Assembly (NCBI GenBank): GCA_016124525.1 | Contig: WGNO01000007.1 | Span: forward strand, 62,001 to 126,000 | DNA from: Nostoc sp. RI_552 | Lineage (GTDB): Bacteria > Cyanobacteriota > Cyanobacteriia > Cyanobacteriales > Nostocaceae | Length of the DNA: 64,000 bases | Direction: 5' to 3' | In this document: in pieces, positions 18,392 to 28,068 of the stretch | Layout of the letters: every line of letters begins with the position of its first letter | Numbering within the stretch: position 1 is the first letter of the stretch | The notes under the pieces: model-generated | The model's input: the letters and a program-made list of their open reading frames with translations, nothing else | Told to the model about the DNA's origin: nothing | Database searches by the model: none | Position numbers and translations under genes: made by a program

Positions 18392-19099
18392 CTAAATTCC
18401 CGCAAACCAATCATAACCTTGATCTTCCCAGTAGCCTTTAAAAGTTGATAAACTATTCACCAGTGAAATTTTAGTTACCCACTTACTTTGCTTATAACCA
18501 AGTTTAACAGGTGAAGCTAAACGTAAAGGCGCACCATTGTCAACTGGCAAAGGTTGGCCATTTTTCTCATCAGCCAACAAAGTTTGAGGATGTAAAGCTG
18601 AAGCTATATCCCAACTTTCATAGTAACCATCAGCAGACTTAAAATAAGCAAACCGTACATTGGCTTTAGGCTCCGCAAGAGCAATCACCTCCCGTAGACG
18701 TATGCCACCCCATTGCACGATTGCTGCCCAACCTTCCACGCAAACATGACGAATAATCATAGAACTTCGAGGTAAGGTTTGAACTTCAGCTAAAGTAAGG
18801 CTCAGAGGTTTGTTCACTTCCCCATCAATAATTAAGCGATATTTATCTAAATCAATAACTGGTGTATGTCTGAAACTATTAACTATTAATTCCTGTGGTT
18901 GAATTTGACTAACTGTAAATTCTGGTACAGGCTTGAGAGAGTTAAATATTAATTCTCCCACTTTGCGATTAAGTGGTTCAGTAAGTGTCCCTACCATATC
19001 TTCAAACAAAGGTGTACCACAACCACCTAGCAGTAAACTTATGCTAGATAATCCAGAAATTTTAAGAAACTGACGACGCTGTATGTGATAAAAATTCAT
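18392..19099 (-). CDS. Molybdopterin-dependent oxidoreductase (sulfite oxidase/MsrP fold)
   Basis: A 235-residue exported protein. The N-terminus has twin arginines (RRQFLK, residues 8-13) and a lipobox-like LLLGGC with Cys27, suggesting Tat export and lipidation. The rest is an Oxidoreductase_molyb domain: RHVCVEGWAAIVQWGG contains the Cys that ligates molybdenum, followed by SADGYYESWD and PLRLASPVKLGYKQSKW. A membrane cytochrome b gene lies 77 bases upstream in the same direction, the same pairing as MsrP-MsrQ. Repair of periplasmic methionine sulfoxide or reduction of a small oxide are possible roles; neither is proven. Confidence 0.88.
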   Translation of the reverse strand: MNFYHIQRRQFLKISGLSSISLLLGGCGTPLFEDMVGTLTEPLNRKVGELIFNSLKPVPEFTVSQIQPQELIVNSFRHTPVIDLDKYRLIIDGEVNKPLSLTLAEVQTLPRSSMIIRHVCVEGWAAIVQWGGIRLREVIALAEPKANVRFAYFKSADGYYESWDIASALHPQTLLADEKNGQPLPVDNGAPLRLASPVKLGYKQSKWVTKISLVNSLSTFKGYWEDQGYDWFAGI

Positions 19100-19176
19100 T
19101 TTTTCTCCAGAAAATCACAATAGACCAATCATTAATGAATAAACGTAAATTTATCCCGGATGTTAATCAAGTCAAA

Positions 19177-19776
19177 TTACCAAAACATAGATTCCGTCAG
19201 TTGAGAACCTCCAGCTTTTTGTCCTAAAAATCCATGAATTACTGTAAATATAATTACTATTGGTACAGTTAAAAAATGAACAATCCGTAATCCTTGCCAA
19301 CTACCAAACATATCTACAATCCAAGGAAATTGAGCAGGTTTATACATACCTAAACCCGTAAGTAATGCTAAAAGTAAAACAGGGATAATTGCAGTGTAAA
19401 TTATGCGATGCCAAGCATAACTTAAACGTTGAGAATTTTGAGTTTTTTGTAATGCTTTGAAATCATTGACTCCAACAAATCTATGCCGCCAGCGTCGCGT
19501 CACAAAAACATAAATTCCATAGCACAGCAGATTTAATGAAAACAACCACATGGAGGCAAAGTGCCAGTGTCTACCACCTGCTAACCAACCTCCTAACGTC
19601 AATATAGGGGGAATGTGTAAACCAGCACGTCCACCAAATACTGGGTTGGCATTGTAAATTTGTAGCCCACTGGTGATCATGATCAACAAGCTGATGATAT
19701 TAATAGAATGGAAAATCTTAGCCCCTAGGGCTTGATGATGTAATTTGCGTTGCAAAGAAGGAAGATTTGAACTCAT
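19177..19776 (-). CDS. Membrane cytochrome b (cytochrome b561/thiosulfate-reductase type)
   Basis: About 199 residues with four membrane helices and His residues placed as haem ligands (KIFHSINIISLL, GRHWHFASMW, YAWHRIIYTA, RIVHFLTVP, FTVIHGFLG). The ATG at 19776 (MSSNLPSLQRK) is chosen; an upstream TTG at 19833 would add an unconvincing polar extension. It is the likely electron donor to the molybdopterin enzyme encoded next, bringing electrons from the quinone pool across the membrane. Confidence 0.85.
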   Translation of the reverse strand: MSSNLPSLQRKLHHQALGAKIFHSINIISLLIMITSGLQIYNANPVFGGRAGLHIPPILTLGGWLAGGRHWHFASMWLFSLNLLCYGIYVFVTRRWRHRFVGVNDFKALQKTQNSQRLSYAWHRIIYTAIIPVLLLALLTGLGMYKPAQFPWIVDMFGSWQGLRIVHFLTVPIVIIFTVIHGFLGQKAGGSQLTESMFW

Positions 19777-19974
19777 GGATGAATGATAAAATTTACCTAC
19801 TTTAATCTTCTCATCCCCTGCCACCCTCAACACAATGGAAACTTATTAGAGCCATTGCAAAATCGCCTTGGTAGCAGGTGAGCTAAGACTCCCCTTTTGT
19901 TTGAGCATTTTTCCTTAAAGAACAATAATTAACTACTAAAAACACTCATCACAACTCAAGAGGTTAAAACATCC

Positions 19975-20538
19975 TTGGCAAAATTATCAAGATTATTAAC
20001 AATAGCCAGATTTATTGATGCATGCACCGAACGCATTGGCAAATTGACCATTTGGCTAGTACTACTCATGGTCACACTTGGTGTATGGAATGTTGCAGGA
20101 CGATATCTAGGGCGGCTTGTTGGCATTAATGTAACTTCTAACGCTTACATAGAAGCCCAATGGTATATTTTTGATTTAATTTTTTTGTTGGGTGCAGGGT
20201 ATACTTTAAAAGCTAACGAACACGTCCGCGTGGATGTGTTCTACAGCAATTGGCCACCTAAGGGCAAAGCATTGGCAGACTTAGTAGGAACAGTATTATT
20301 TCTAATTCCATTTTCTATTATGGTCATATTTTTTTCTTGGGATAGCATTGTCGCTTCCTGGCAAATTTGGGAAACATCCCCAGACCCTGATGGTTTACCC
20401 CGCTACCCGATTAAAACCATGATTATCATCTGTTTTGTCTTGTTGATTTTCCAGGGAATTTCTCAAATCATTAAAAACTGGGCAATTCTTCAAAGCAAAC
20501 CAGAAACCCAGGAGGAAAAACATGACACTGGATTATGA
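19975..20538 (+). CDS. TRAP transporter small permease (DctQ type)
   Basis: A 187-residue protein with four membrane helices and the DctQ pattern: ERIGKLTIWLVLLMVTLGVW, then EAQWYIFDLIFLLGAGYTLK and HVRVDVFYSNW. It starts at a TTG (19975). Its end overlaps the large-permease gene by 17 bases, a sign of translational coupling. With the large subunit and the binding protein encoded convergently at 21913-23013, it forms a secondary transporter matching the Anabaena alr3026-alr3027-all3028 system described for pyruvate and other monocarboxylate 2-oxoacids. Confidence 0.92.
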   Translation: MAKLSRLLTIARFIDACTERIGKLTIWLVLLMVTLGVWNVAGRYLGRLVGINVTSNAYIEAQWYIFDLIFLLGAGYTLKANEHVRVDVFYSNWPPKGKALADLVGTVLFLIPFSIMVIFFSWDSIVASWQIWETSPDPDGLPRYPIKTMIIICFVLLIFQGISQIIKNWAILQSKPETQEEKHDTGL

Positions 20539-21859
20539 ATGGCTCGGACCAGGGATGTTCGCTGGGGCACTAGTACTGCTATCGTTAGGATATCCCGTAG
20601 CATTTTCCCTGGGTGGAGTAGCAATTCTATTTAGCATAGTGGGAATTGTACTTGGTGTATTTGACCCCGTGTTCCTCACTGCTATGCCACAGCGAATTTT
20701 TGGCATCATGGCCAATTACACCCTCCTAGCTATCCCTTACTTTATTTTTATGGGGTCCATGCTAGAAAAATCCGGCATAGCTGAAAATTTGTTAGAAACA
20801 ATGGGCATTGTCTTGGGACGCTTACGTGGCGGACTAGCTTTAGCCGTAGTCATAGTGGGCACCCTCCTAGCTGCAACTACTGGTGTGGTGGCTGCAACCG
20901 TGGTGGCTATGGGTTTAATTTCTCTACCCATAATGTTGCGCTACGGATACAACAAGGAACTAGCAACAGGCGTAATTGCCGCATCTGGTACTCTCGGGCA
21001 AATTATCCCGCCAAGTGTTGTTTTGGTAGTAATAGGTGATCAGTTAGGGGTCTCAGTTGGTGATTTATTTATCGGTTCAGTGATTCCCGGTTTAATGATG
21101 TCCGGTGCCTTCGCCCTACACATCCTGATTGTAGCATTTCTCAAGCCAGATTTAGCTCCAGCCTTGCCCGCCGAAGTGAGGAATATTAGTAGTGAAGCTT
21201 TGGGAAAACGGGTAATTCAGGTAATGCTACCCCCGCTCATTTTGATTTTATTAGTACTGGGAAGTATATTTTTTGGCTTTGCTACCCCCACAGAAGCAGG
21301 TGCGGTGGGTTGTGCAGGTGCCATGGCTTTAGCAGCGGCCAACCGCAAATTTACCATAGCATCCCTGGGTCAGGTTTGTGATACCACTTTAAAAATTACC
21401 ACCATAGTACTGTTTATTTTGTTAGGTTCCACCGCCTTTAGCTTAGTATTCAGGGGACTCAATGGCGATCAATTTATGTTTGATGTTCTGGCTAATCTTC
21501 CCGGCGGCAACATCGGCTTTTTGTTTGTCAGCATGGTAACAGTATTTATTCTGGGCTTTTTTATTGATTTTTTTGAAATTGCCTTTATTGTTATTCCTTT
21601 GTTTGTGCCAGTAGCCCAGCAATTAGGAATTGACCTGGTTTGGTATGGTGTAATTTTGGGTGCAAATTTACAAACTTCGTTTCTCACACCCCCCTTTGGC
21701 TTTGCCTTATTTTACCTACGTGGTGTAGCACCGCCAGAAGTCACCACATCCGACATCTATCGCGGTGCTATCCCGTTTATTTTGCTACAAGTCCTCGTTT
21801 TGCTATTGATTATTACTTTTCCTGGTATAGTGAGTTATTTGCCCAATTTGGGTAAATAA
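20522..21859 (+). CDS. TRAP transporter large permease (DctM type)
   Basis: A 445-residue, about 12-helix protein of the DctM family. Family signatures include YPVAFSLGGVAILF, LAIPYFIFMGSMLEKSGIA, ASGTLGQIIPPSVVLVVIGD and GFATPTEAGAVGC. AGGAGG at 20510-20515 precedes the ATG at 20522, so the start is firm. It moves substrate using the ion gradient. A bidirectional terminator follows at 21865-21899. Confidence 0.95.
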   Translation: MTLDYEWLGPGMFAGALVLLSLGYPVAFSLGGVAILFSIVGIVLGVFDPVFLTAMPQRIFGIMANYTLLAIPYFIFMGSMLEKSGIAENLLETMGIVLGRLRGGLALAVVIVGTLLAATTGVVAATVVAMGLISLPIMLRYGYNKELATGVIAASGTLGQIIPPSVVLVVIGDQLGVSVGDLFIGSVIPGLMMSGAFALHILIVAFLKPDLAPALPAEVRNISSEALGKRVIQVMLPPLILILLVLGSIFFGFATPTEAGAVGCAGAMALAAANRKFTIASLGQVCDTTLKITTIVLFILLGSTAFSLVFRGLNGDQFMFDVLANLPGGNIGFLFVSMVTVFILGFFIDFFEIAFIVIPLFVPVAQQLGIDLVWYGVILGANLQTSFLTPPFGFALFYLRGVAPPEVTTSDIYRGAIPFILLQVLVLLLIITFPGIVSYLPNLGK

Positions 21860-21864
21860 GCCCT

Positions 21865-21899
21865 GGGGACAATTGACTGTTAACTCAGTTTTTGTCCCC
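21865..21899. terminator. Bidirectional terminator between TRAP permease and binding-protein genes
   Basis: GGGGACAA (21865-21872) pairs with TTGTCCCC (21892-21899), with an inner CTGTTAACTCAG segment and a T-run in the descending arm. It lies between two convergent genes. Confidence 0.7.
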
Positions 21900-21912
21900 C
21901 GCTTCCCACGAC

Positions 21913-23013
21913 CTAACCCTTGGACATGGCAAAATTGGCATAACTCAATTCATTGACCCGATTCCAGTCAAAAACTTGTTTACGAAAGCTTTTCCACTGT
22001 TCGTAAACTTGTTTGAAGGTTGCGTCTTTACCAGCATTTTCTTCTAAAAACTCAACAGAAGCTTTTTGAGCCGCTTCCATAATTTCTGGACTAAACGAAA
22101 CTAGTTTAGTACCATCGGCAATTAATCTCGAAAGTGCTTGACCGTTCAAAGCATCATATTCAGTCAGCATATTCATGTTGGCTTCATGAGTCGCTGTTTT
22201 AAAAATTTCTTGGTATTCCTTTGGTAATTTGTCCCAAGCACCACGGTTAACTAATACCTCCAATGTCGGACCTGGTTCCCACCAACCAGGATAATAGTAA
22301 AATTCAGCAGCTTTATGTAACCCTAGTTTTTCATCATCGTAAGGACCCACCCACTCAGCCGCATCAATTGCACCGCGATCTAATGCCAAAAAAATTTCCC
22401 CTCCAGGTAACACTTGCACATTTACACCCATTCGAGATACCACTTGTCCTCCCATACCGGGGATACGCATCTTTAAACCTTGGAGGTCAGCAACAGTGTT
22501 GACTTGTTTTTTAAACCATCCTCCCATTTGCGCCCCAGTGTTACCAGCTGGAAAGTTAATAATGTTAAAGTCACCATATATCTTCTGCATGACTTCTAAC
22601 CCTCCACCGTGATACAACCAAGCATTCTGCTGTTGCGCGTTTAATCCAAAAGGTACAGAGGTAGCAAAAGCTAAAGCTAAATTTTTACCGACGTAATAAT
22701 AACCCGCAGTATGTCCACATTGCACTGTACCCCCCTGTACAGCATCCATGACTTGCAACCCCGGAACCACTTCTCCAGCCGCAAAAGGTGTAATAGTGAA
22801 ACGTCCGTTAGTCATTTCTTTCACTCGCTTGGCAATTACATCTGCACCACTAAAAATCCCTAGAGATTTAGGCCAGCTAGTTGCCATTCGCCACCGCACA
22901 TTAGGCAATCCAGTTTGCACATTAGCCGCAGTTTGGTTACGGGCACAGGAACCTAAGGTCACAGCAGTTGCAGTGGCAATGGCAGCTGTATTAATAATTT
23001 TTCGACGTTTCAT
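21913..23013 (-). CDS. TRAP transporter solute-binding protein (2-oxoacid, TakP type)
   Basis: A 366-residue DctP-family protein. The N-terminus MKRRKII with lipobox TLGSC (Cys23) indicates an exported lipoprotein. The TakP-like stretches [35 protein letters not shown] and [17 protein letters not shown] are present; the Arg in the second and the Trp/Glu in the third correspond to the carboxylate- and cation-binding area of TakP. It is convergent with the two permease genes, the same unusual layout reported for Anabaena all3028. Pyruvate or related 2-oxoacids are the expected ligands. Confidence 0.93.
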   Translation of the reverse strand: MKRRKIINTAAIATATAVTLGSCARNQTAANVQTGLPNVRWRMATSWPKSLGIFSGADVIAKRVKEMTNGRFTITPFAAGEVVPGLQVMDAVQGGTVQCGHTAGYYYVGKNLALAFATSVPFGLNAQQQNAWLYHGGGLEVMQKIYGDFNIINFPAGNTGAQMGGWFKKQVNTVADLQGLKMRIPGMGGQVVSRMGVNVQVLPGGEIFLALDRGAIDAAEWVGPYDDEKLGLHKAAEFYYYPGWWEPGPTLEVLVNRGAWDKLPKEYQEIFKTATHEANMNMLTEYDALNGQALSRLIADGTKLVSFSPEIMEAAQKASVEFLEENAGKDATFKQVYEQWKSFRKQVFDWNRVNELSYANFAMSKG

Positions 23014-23301
23014 AGTATGCTACGTACTGAATTTTTTGGTGATAAAGTAATTTACCAGTTTTTTGCATACCCTACCCTACCTCTGTATCCATTACTGCAC
23101 CAGTCAGAAAGTGTCATAAAATTACCCCCTACCTCTCCCCCCCTTCCTTGCTCAATTTCAACCCTTAACAGGGGAAATTGCACCTATATTGTTCGGTTCT
23201 ACCACTGTTGCCACCAAACAAAACAATATAATCTCATAGGTAGTAGTGTAATGCCTAATTGAAAGGCCACTAATCGCTCTTCAGTCAAGGGGTGAAAACC
23301 T

Positions 23302-24741
23302 GTGTATCAATGGATATTGCCAAGCCTCAGTGAAATTTTAGCCCAAAACCAACCAAATATGGCTGAATGCTCACCAACAAAAGCAGAGCAACAGTGGCGC
23401 ATGAGTTTAGCAGCTACGCAACAACTGCTAATCAACACATTAGCAGATGCTACACCTCACACCACCCAAGGATTAGTTTTAGCAGCACCAGCACCTCTAT
23501 TTACTCAGCCAACATTAACTCAAAATTTGCCAACTGTTACTTTTACGGCAAAGCCATTTAACCCCTTGGCACTCATGCCATTTTATCTGCCAACCATTAT
23601 TCCCGGAACAAATACACAAACAGTTCCCCAAGAATCTATATTACCTTTACTACCGGCCGATCCACTGGCAACAGAACGCTTTTGCCTAGTTTTTACAGAC
23701 AAATTTAGACTAGTTCTGGTTTTAAAAGAACAAGAAAACGGTGACAAAGCTTTTTCATTTTCCTTTCAGCCAGAAGTAGTACAACAAGCTTGGCGATCGC
23801 TTGGTGCTAGGGTAATGTTAACTAATCCAGAATTTTTCCGCGAACTCGATACATTAGTACAAAAATACTCTCCAGTAGCACCAGATTACCAAGTCATAAT
23901 TCACTTCAGCCAGTTGTTACTCCAAGAATTAACAGACCCAGAAAGCAATAAAGAACCATCAGAAAACCCTCCATACAGCACTCACAAAACAGAACCCACA
24001 ACCCCATCCCCAACCCCCGATATAGAACTGCTCCAGGCTTTTGCTCACGAAGTACGCACACCGTTAACAACAATTCGTACCCTGACTCGCCTACTACTCA
24101 AACAGCGAGACCTACCCCCCAACGTCACCAGTCGGCTAGAAATTATTGATCATGAATGTACTGATCAAATTGACCGGATGGAATTGCTGTTCACAGCAGC
24201 AGAATTAGAAAACTCTCCCCCCGTAAAATCTCCTAGCACCGAACTGACACCCACGTGTTTAGATCAAGTCTTGCGCCAGAGTGTTCCCCGTTGGCAACAA
24301 GCAGCCCATCGGCGAAATTTGACCCTAGATGTCGTCTTACCCCAACAACTACCAACAGTAGTCAGCAACCCCAACATCTTAGATCAAGTACTCACCGGCT
24401 TAATGGAAAACTTTACCCGCAGCTTACCCCCAGGGGGTCATATTCAAGTCCAGGTAATTCCAGCCGGTGATCAACTCAAGTTACAACTATCCCCCCAATT
24501 CCATTGCCAAGGCACAAACCCAGCCACAGAAACCATCACACCACCAATTCGCAAGGCCCTTGGTCAACTCCTCATGTTTCAACCAGAAACAGGCACTATT
24601 AGCTTAAATATTGCCGCAACCAAGCATCTATTTCAGGCCATTGGCGGCAAACTCATTGTACGCCAACGCCAACACTATGGAGAAGTCTTAACTATTTTCT
24701 TGCCTCTGGATGTTAGGAATAAGCAAAAGTTAAAACTTTAA
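23302..24741 (+). CDS. Sensor histidine kinase with divergent ATPase domain
   Basis: A 479-residue protein starting at GTG 23302. Residues 1 to about 220 are a novel sensory region without membrane helix. A Pro/Thr-rich linker leads to a HisKA domain with the phospho-acceptor His249 in FAHEVRTPLTTIRTL. The ATPase domain has a recognisable N-box position (LDQVLTGLMENFTRSLPPGG) but no DxGxG G1 motif: LKLQLSPQF stands there instead. The final strand GGKLIVRQRQHYGEVLTIFLPL is typical of the fold. It may be a weak kinase or a phosphatase-type regulator. No response regulator is adjacent. Confidence 0.85.
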   Translation: MYQWILPSLSEILAQNQPNMAECSPTKAEQQWRMSLAATQQLLINTLADATPHTTQGLVLAAPAPLFTQPTLTQNLPTVTFTAKPFNPLALMPFYLPTIIPGTNTQTVPQESILPLLPADPLATERFCLVFTDKFRLVLVLKEQENGDKAFSFSFQPEVVQQAWRSLGARVMLTNPEFFRELDTLVQKYSPVAPDYQVIIHFSQLLLQELTDPESNKEPSENPPYSTHKTEPTTPSPTPDIELLQAFAHEVRTPLTTIRTLTRLLLKQRDLPPNVTSRLEIIDHECTDQIDRMELLFTAAELENSPPVKSPSTELTPTCLDQVLRQSVPRWQQAAHRRNLTLDVVLPQQLPTVVSNPNILDQVLTGLMENFTRSLPPGGHIQVQVIPAGDQLKLQLSPQFHCQGTNPATETITPPIRKALGQLLMFQPETGTISLNIAATKHLFQAIGGKLIVRQRQHYGEVLTIFLPLDVRNKQKLKL

Positions 24742-24895
24742 GACCACTCCTAACCCCCAAAATTTAATCACCTACCCAAGACAACAATAAACTTCCCTGG
24801 GGCTACCCCGCCGCAGTTAATTTTGTATGTATACCCCACCCTGGCTAAATAGTGGCAGAAGTGTTACCAATAATCAAACCCAGCGGCAACTAACT

Positions 24896-26380
24896 TTAGA
24901 GCTTGAATTTTTCCTCTAAAGCCTCTCGTGCTTGTTCTCGGTCGTCAAAATGAATTTTTTCAGTGCCCAGAATTTGGTAATCTTCATGACCTTTACCAGC
25001 TAGTAACACCCCATCACCAGGTTGTGCCTGTAAAATTGCACTACGAATAGCACTGGCGCGATCGCATATCACCACTGGTTCAACTGAATCAGGAATTCCC
25101 GCCAAAATATCTTGTAAAATCCTTTCCGGGTCTTCAGTACGCGGATTGTCAGAAGTCACCACTGCTACATCAGCTAACTCAGCAGCTATTTTACCCATTT
25201 TTGGGCGCTTAGTACGATCGCGATCGCCTCCACAGCCAAACACACAAATCATCTTACCCGGAATAAACGGCCGTGCAGCCTTGAGCAAATTCTCCAAACT
25301 ATCAGGAGTATGAGCATAATCGACAATCACACTGATATCTTGCTCATAACTAATTTGTACCCGTTCCATCCGTCCAGGAACCCCAGGAAACTCAGGTATT
25401 ACCCCAGCAACCAACTGCAAATCTAGCCCCAAATGTAAAACTGCACCTACAGCCGCCAAAAGATTCCCTAAATTGTACTGCCCAACTAAAGGAGAGCGAA
25501 AAGCCACATCACCTTTTGGCGTATGTAACATACCGCTAACACCATTCGGCTGATAATTTAAATCACTCATCCACAAATCAGCACTGTGATCATTAACGCT
25601 GTAACTCCAAACAAGTTCTGAATTTAAAGATGCAATTAAACGTCTACCATAGAAATCATCAGTATTAATAATTGCCCGTTCCTTGAGATAATCAGCACTA
25701 AACAACAATGCTTTAGCCGCAAAATAATCTTCCATATTGCGGTGAAAGTCCAGATGGTCTTGAGTGAGATTAGTAAACACCCCCACCTCAAATTCACACC
25801 CCAAAACTCGACCTTGAGCTAGAGCATGGGAACTCACTTCCATACAGCCGAACTCACAGCCAGCACTTACCGCCTCAGCCAGTTGCCGTTGTAATTCCAC
25901 AGCAAAAGGAGTAGTGTGGATAGCGGTTTGCTCAAAACCAGGCCAACGAGTATACAAAGTTCCCATCAAAGCCGTAGATAAATTCCCTCTACTCAACAGA
26001 AATTCTATCAGATGAGTAGTTGTCGTTTTACCATTAGTACCAGTTACACCCACTAGCTTGAGTTTTTGTCCTGGATAACCGTAAAAAGCAGCCGCTAACT
26101 GAGCGCAGACCTCAGTCATATCCACCGCACTCATAACAACCCCCTCATTTGTAGGAGGATTTTTTTGCCATGCTTGCCGTGAAATAATTGCCGCCACGGC
26201 TCCTGACGTTATCGCACTAGGCCAAAAATCCCCACCATCTACCCGCGTTCCAGGCATACCAATAAACAAATCACCCACACCGCAAGCATGAGAATTCGTC
26301 TTCAAACCCTTAACTTCCACATCGGGTACCGCCGAATAATCAATACCATCTATCGCCGCCAATAATTCCCGTAATTTCAT
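24896..26380 (-). CDS. murE: UDP-MurNAc-tripeptide synthetase MurE (meso-diaminopimelate adding)
   Basis: A 494-residue Mur ligase that adds meso-diaminopimelate to UDP-MurNAc-L-Ala-D-Glu. The ATP-binding motif GVTGTNGKTTT is near residue 115, and the substrate-selecting DNPR motif in TSDNPRTEDP indicates meso-DAP rather than Lys. DYAHTPDSLEN and GKGHEDYQ are also intact. The ATG at 26380 is preferred to an upstream start at 26401 since MKLRELL is the usual N-terminus. The downstream neighbour on the other strand is the sensor kinase, in convergent orientation. Confidence 0.96.
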   Translation of the reverse strand: MKLRELLAAIDGIDYSAVPDVEVKGLKTNSHACGVGDLFIGMPGTRVDGGDFWPSAITSGAVAAIISRQAWQKNPPTNEGVVMSAVDMTEVCAQLAAAFYGYPGQKLKLVGVTGTNGKTTTTHLIEFLLSRGNLSTALMGTLYTRWPGFEQTAIHTTPFAVELQRQLAEAVSAGCEFGCMEVSSHALAQGRVLGCEFEVGVFTNLTQDHLDFHRNMEDYFAAKALLFSADYLKERAIINTDDFYGRRLIASLNSELVWSYSVNDHSADLWMSDLNYQPNGVSGMLHTPKGDVAFRSPLVGQYNLGNLLAAVGAVLHLGLDLQLVAGVIPEFPGVPGRMERVQISYEQDISVIVDYAHTPDSLENLLKAARPFIPGKMICVFGCGGDRDRTKRPKMGKIAAELADVAVVTSDNPRTEDPERILQDILAGIPDSVEPVVICDRASAIRSAILQAQPGDGVLLAGKGHEDYQILGTEKIHFDDREQAREALEEKFKL

Positions 26381-26432
26381 TTGGTAAACCTCGCCACACA
26401 ATTGTCTTGGGATTATTCTGCAATATTTTTTC

Positions 26433-26720
26433 CTACATAGATAAGTACTTACTCAACATTTGCTCTAATTGCTGCACACTAGCACGAGGAGAAAGACGTG
26501 GCAAACGCTCCTCCACTGTTTCCCCTTTTTTGTCCTCCGGGATTCTGTAGCTCAATAAACAAAGAACGGGAACTTCGTACTGATAAGCTAAAAACCAATC
26601 CTCACGGGTGTTGATATCCCTAACTTCCAACTCAAAACAGAAATTTCTGACTTTTTGTAATTTCTCCTGTAAACCCTCACACAAATGACACCCCGGTTTG
26701 CTGTATAAAATTAATCGCAT
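26433..26720 (-). CDS. Glutaredoxin-like thioredoxin-fold protein
   Basis: A 95-residue protein with a thioredoxin fold starting MRLILYSKPGCHLC: the redox motif CHLC uses Cys11 and Cys14, followed by the cis-Pro segment YEVPVLCLL. It belongs to the DUF836/glutaredoxin-like group. It reads into murE on the same strand with a 52-base gap, so they may share a transcript. Its partner is unknown. Confidence 0.85.
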   Translation of the reverse strand: MRLILYSKPGCHLCEGLQEKLQKVRNFCFELEVRDINTREDWFLAYQYEVPVLCLLSYRIPEDKKGETVEERLPRLSPRASVQQLEQMLSKYLSM

Positions 26721-27146
26721 TTTCTCAATAAATTAATCACATACTCAAAAATATTTTTACCCCACCCCACTTTTAACTTCCCCAAGGCTTAATTCAACTT
26801 TAGCTTAAACCCCAAGAAGCCCCTCACCAAACCACACATAAAAAGAACTTAAAAGTCAAACACCACCAGTTATCTAGAAAAAAAGGTTTTAATCATTCTA
26901 TTAAAGCCAGAAAAAAAGTTCCCAGAGTTCACAGAAAAATAACTAACTGCCGTGAAGATTTTCTGCACAAACTACTGGCTAGGATAGTCAACGAAAACCA
27001 AGTTTTGTCCTCACAATATTAATATTAAAACCATGATACAAAATCATAAACTAGCTAAACCCATTCCTCAACTTAGATAGAGAATATTTTGCACCATCTT
27101 GAAATATAAAGCACAAACACAAGGAAAGACTTATCAAAGTGACATT

Positions 27147-27329
27147 CTTTCAGTCCCCTTGCGGGGATTAGGTGAGCAGAAAGCCAATAGCACTGATATT
27201 GAAAATGAACTTGCTGAATTAAGTTTCAGTCCCCTTGAGAGGATTAGATTAGGGAAAACCCACCCCGCTGCAATTAAGCTTAGTAGCATTATATTTCAGT
27301 CCCCTTGCGAGGATTAGATGGGCAGAAAA
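27147..27329 (+). CRISPR. Decayed three-repeat CRISPR remnant, no cas genes nearby
   Basis: Three 37-base units at 27147-27183, 27223-27259 and 27293-27329 share TTTCAGTCCCCTTG, GGATTAG and a GAAA-containing end, separated by unrelated segments of 39 and 33 bases. The best unit, the second, starts GTTTC and ends GAAAAC, as cyanobacterial CRISPR repeats do. The units have diverged from each other and no cas gene is in the window. The flanks, 26721-27146 and 27330-27733, show no gene; one short hairpin near 27580 (GGCTAAAGCC core) may be a remnant of an IS200/IS605-type end. Confidence 0.7.
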
Positions 27330-27733
27330 ACCCCTAACCGAAACATATCCTGCAAGCCAAGTCTAGAGGTGGTTTTGGCAAACCTGACGAAGAAACTCAA
27401 TTTCAGACTTTGAAAAGTTGCCAACTCAAACCGATGAAACCCTATAAGTATTGACTTGTCAAGGTTCTGGGCATTTGCTAAGACCCCATGATTTTTGACC
27501 CCACCACAGATCTGGCAAAAACTTTAATCATTACCAAATCCTACAATAATTGTTTGCTTTTGTCTAGATACCTCAGAGCATTGACACCCTCGGGGCTAAA
27601 GCCAGGGAGGTTCTAAATTCTACCTCAGAATTTCCTCTAGCAGGTTTTCACCAACTAGAGTAATAAAAAGAAGCAGTATGTATTATAATTCCTAGTAATT
27701 TATACTAAAAACAAATCTTCAAGGAGATTTACA

Positions 27734-27826
27734 GATCCTTGCAATAATCCGAAATACAGATATAAACGATAAAAGTTTTGTCTGGTGGGCATCTTGCCCG
27801 CTCTTGTGCCTACTCAAATCAAATGT
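27734..27826 (+). repeat. Dispersed intergenic repeat, copy 1
   Basis: One of four related elements of about 80-100 bases. Shared landmarks are CTTGCA, ATACAGATA, GATAAAA, a GGTGGGCAT-TTTGCCCGC hairpin core and a final TCAAATCAAA. This copy ends 22 bases before the start codon at 27849, so it forms the leader of that gene. Confidence 0.65.
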
Positions 27827-27848
27827 ATTGTTAAATTGGTGTAAAATT

Positions 27849-28058
27849 ATGCATTCTCAAGAGTACAACTGTGTTGATAAAGTCAATGAATTGTTAAGAA
27901 AACTCAGGATAAGAGAAACCCAATTAAAACTGGCTAAAATACATAACATGAGTTACACATCTCAAATATTGGAAAATCAAATATCAGAATTACAACACCA
28001 ACTATCAGAAGCAAAAGACCCGGAAATTCACGCCTTGATGAGTTTATTAGACGATTAA
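27849..28058 (+). CDS. Small coiled-coil protein of unknown function
   Basis: A 69-residue acidic, helical protein (MHSQEYNCVDKVNELL, then leucine-rich heptads through ISELQHQLSEAKD). The ATG at 27849 is preferred to an upstream start at 27804 lying inside a dispersed repeat. It ends 10 bases before the start of a TPR-like gene and is likely cotranscribed with it. I do not recognise a family. Confidence 0.55.
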   Translation: MHSQEYNCVDKVNELLRKLRIRETQLKLAKIHNMSYTSQILENQISELQHQLSEAKDPEIHALMSLLDD

Positions 28059-28068
28059 ATTGAAAATA

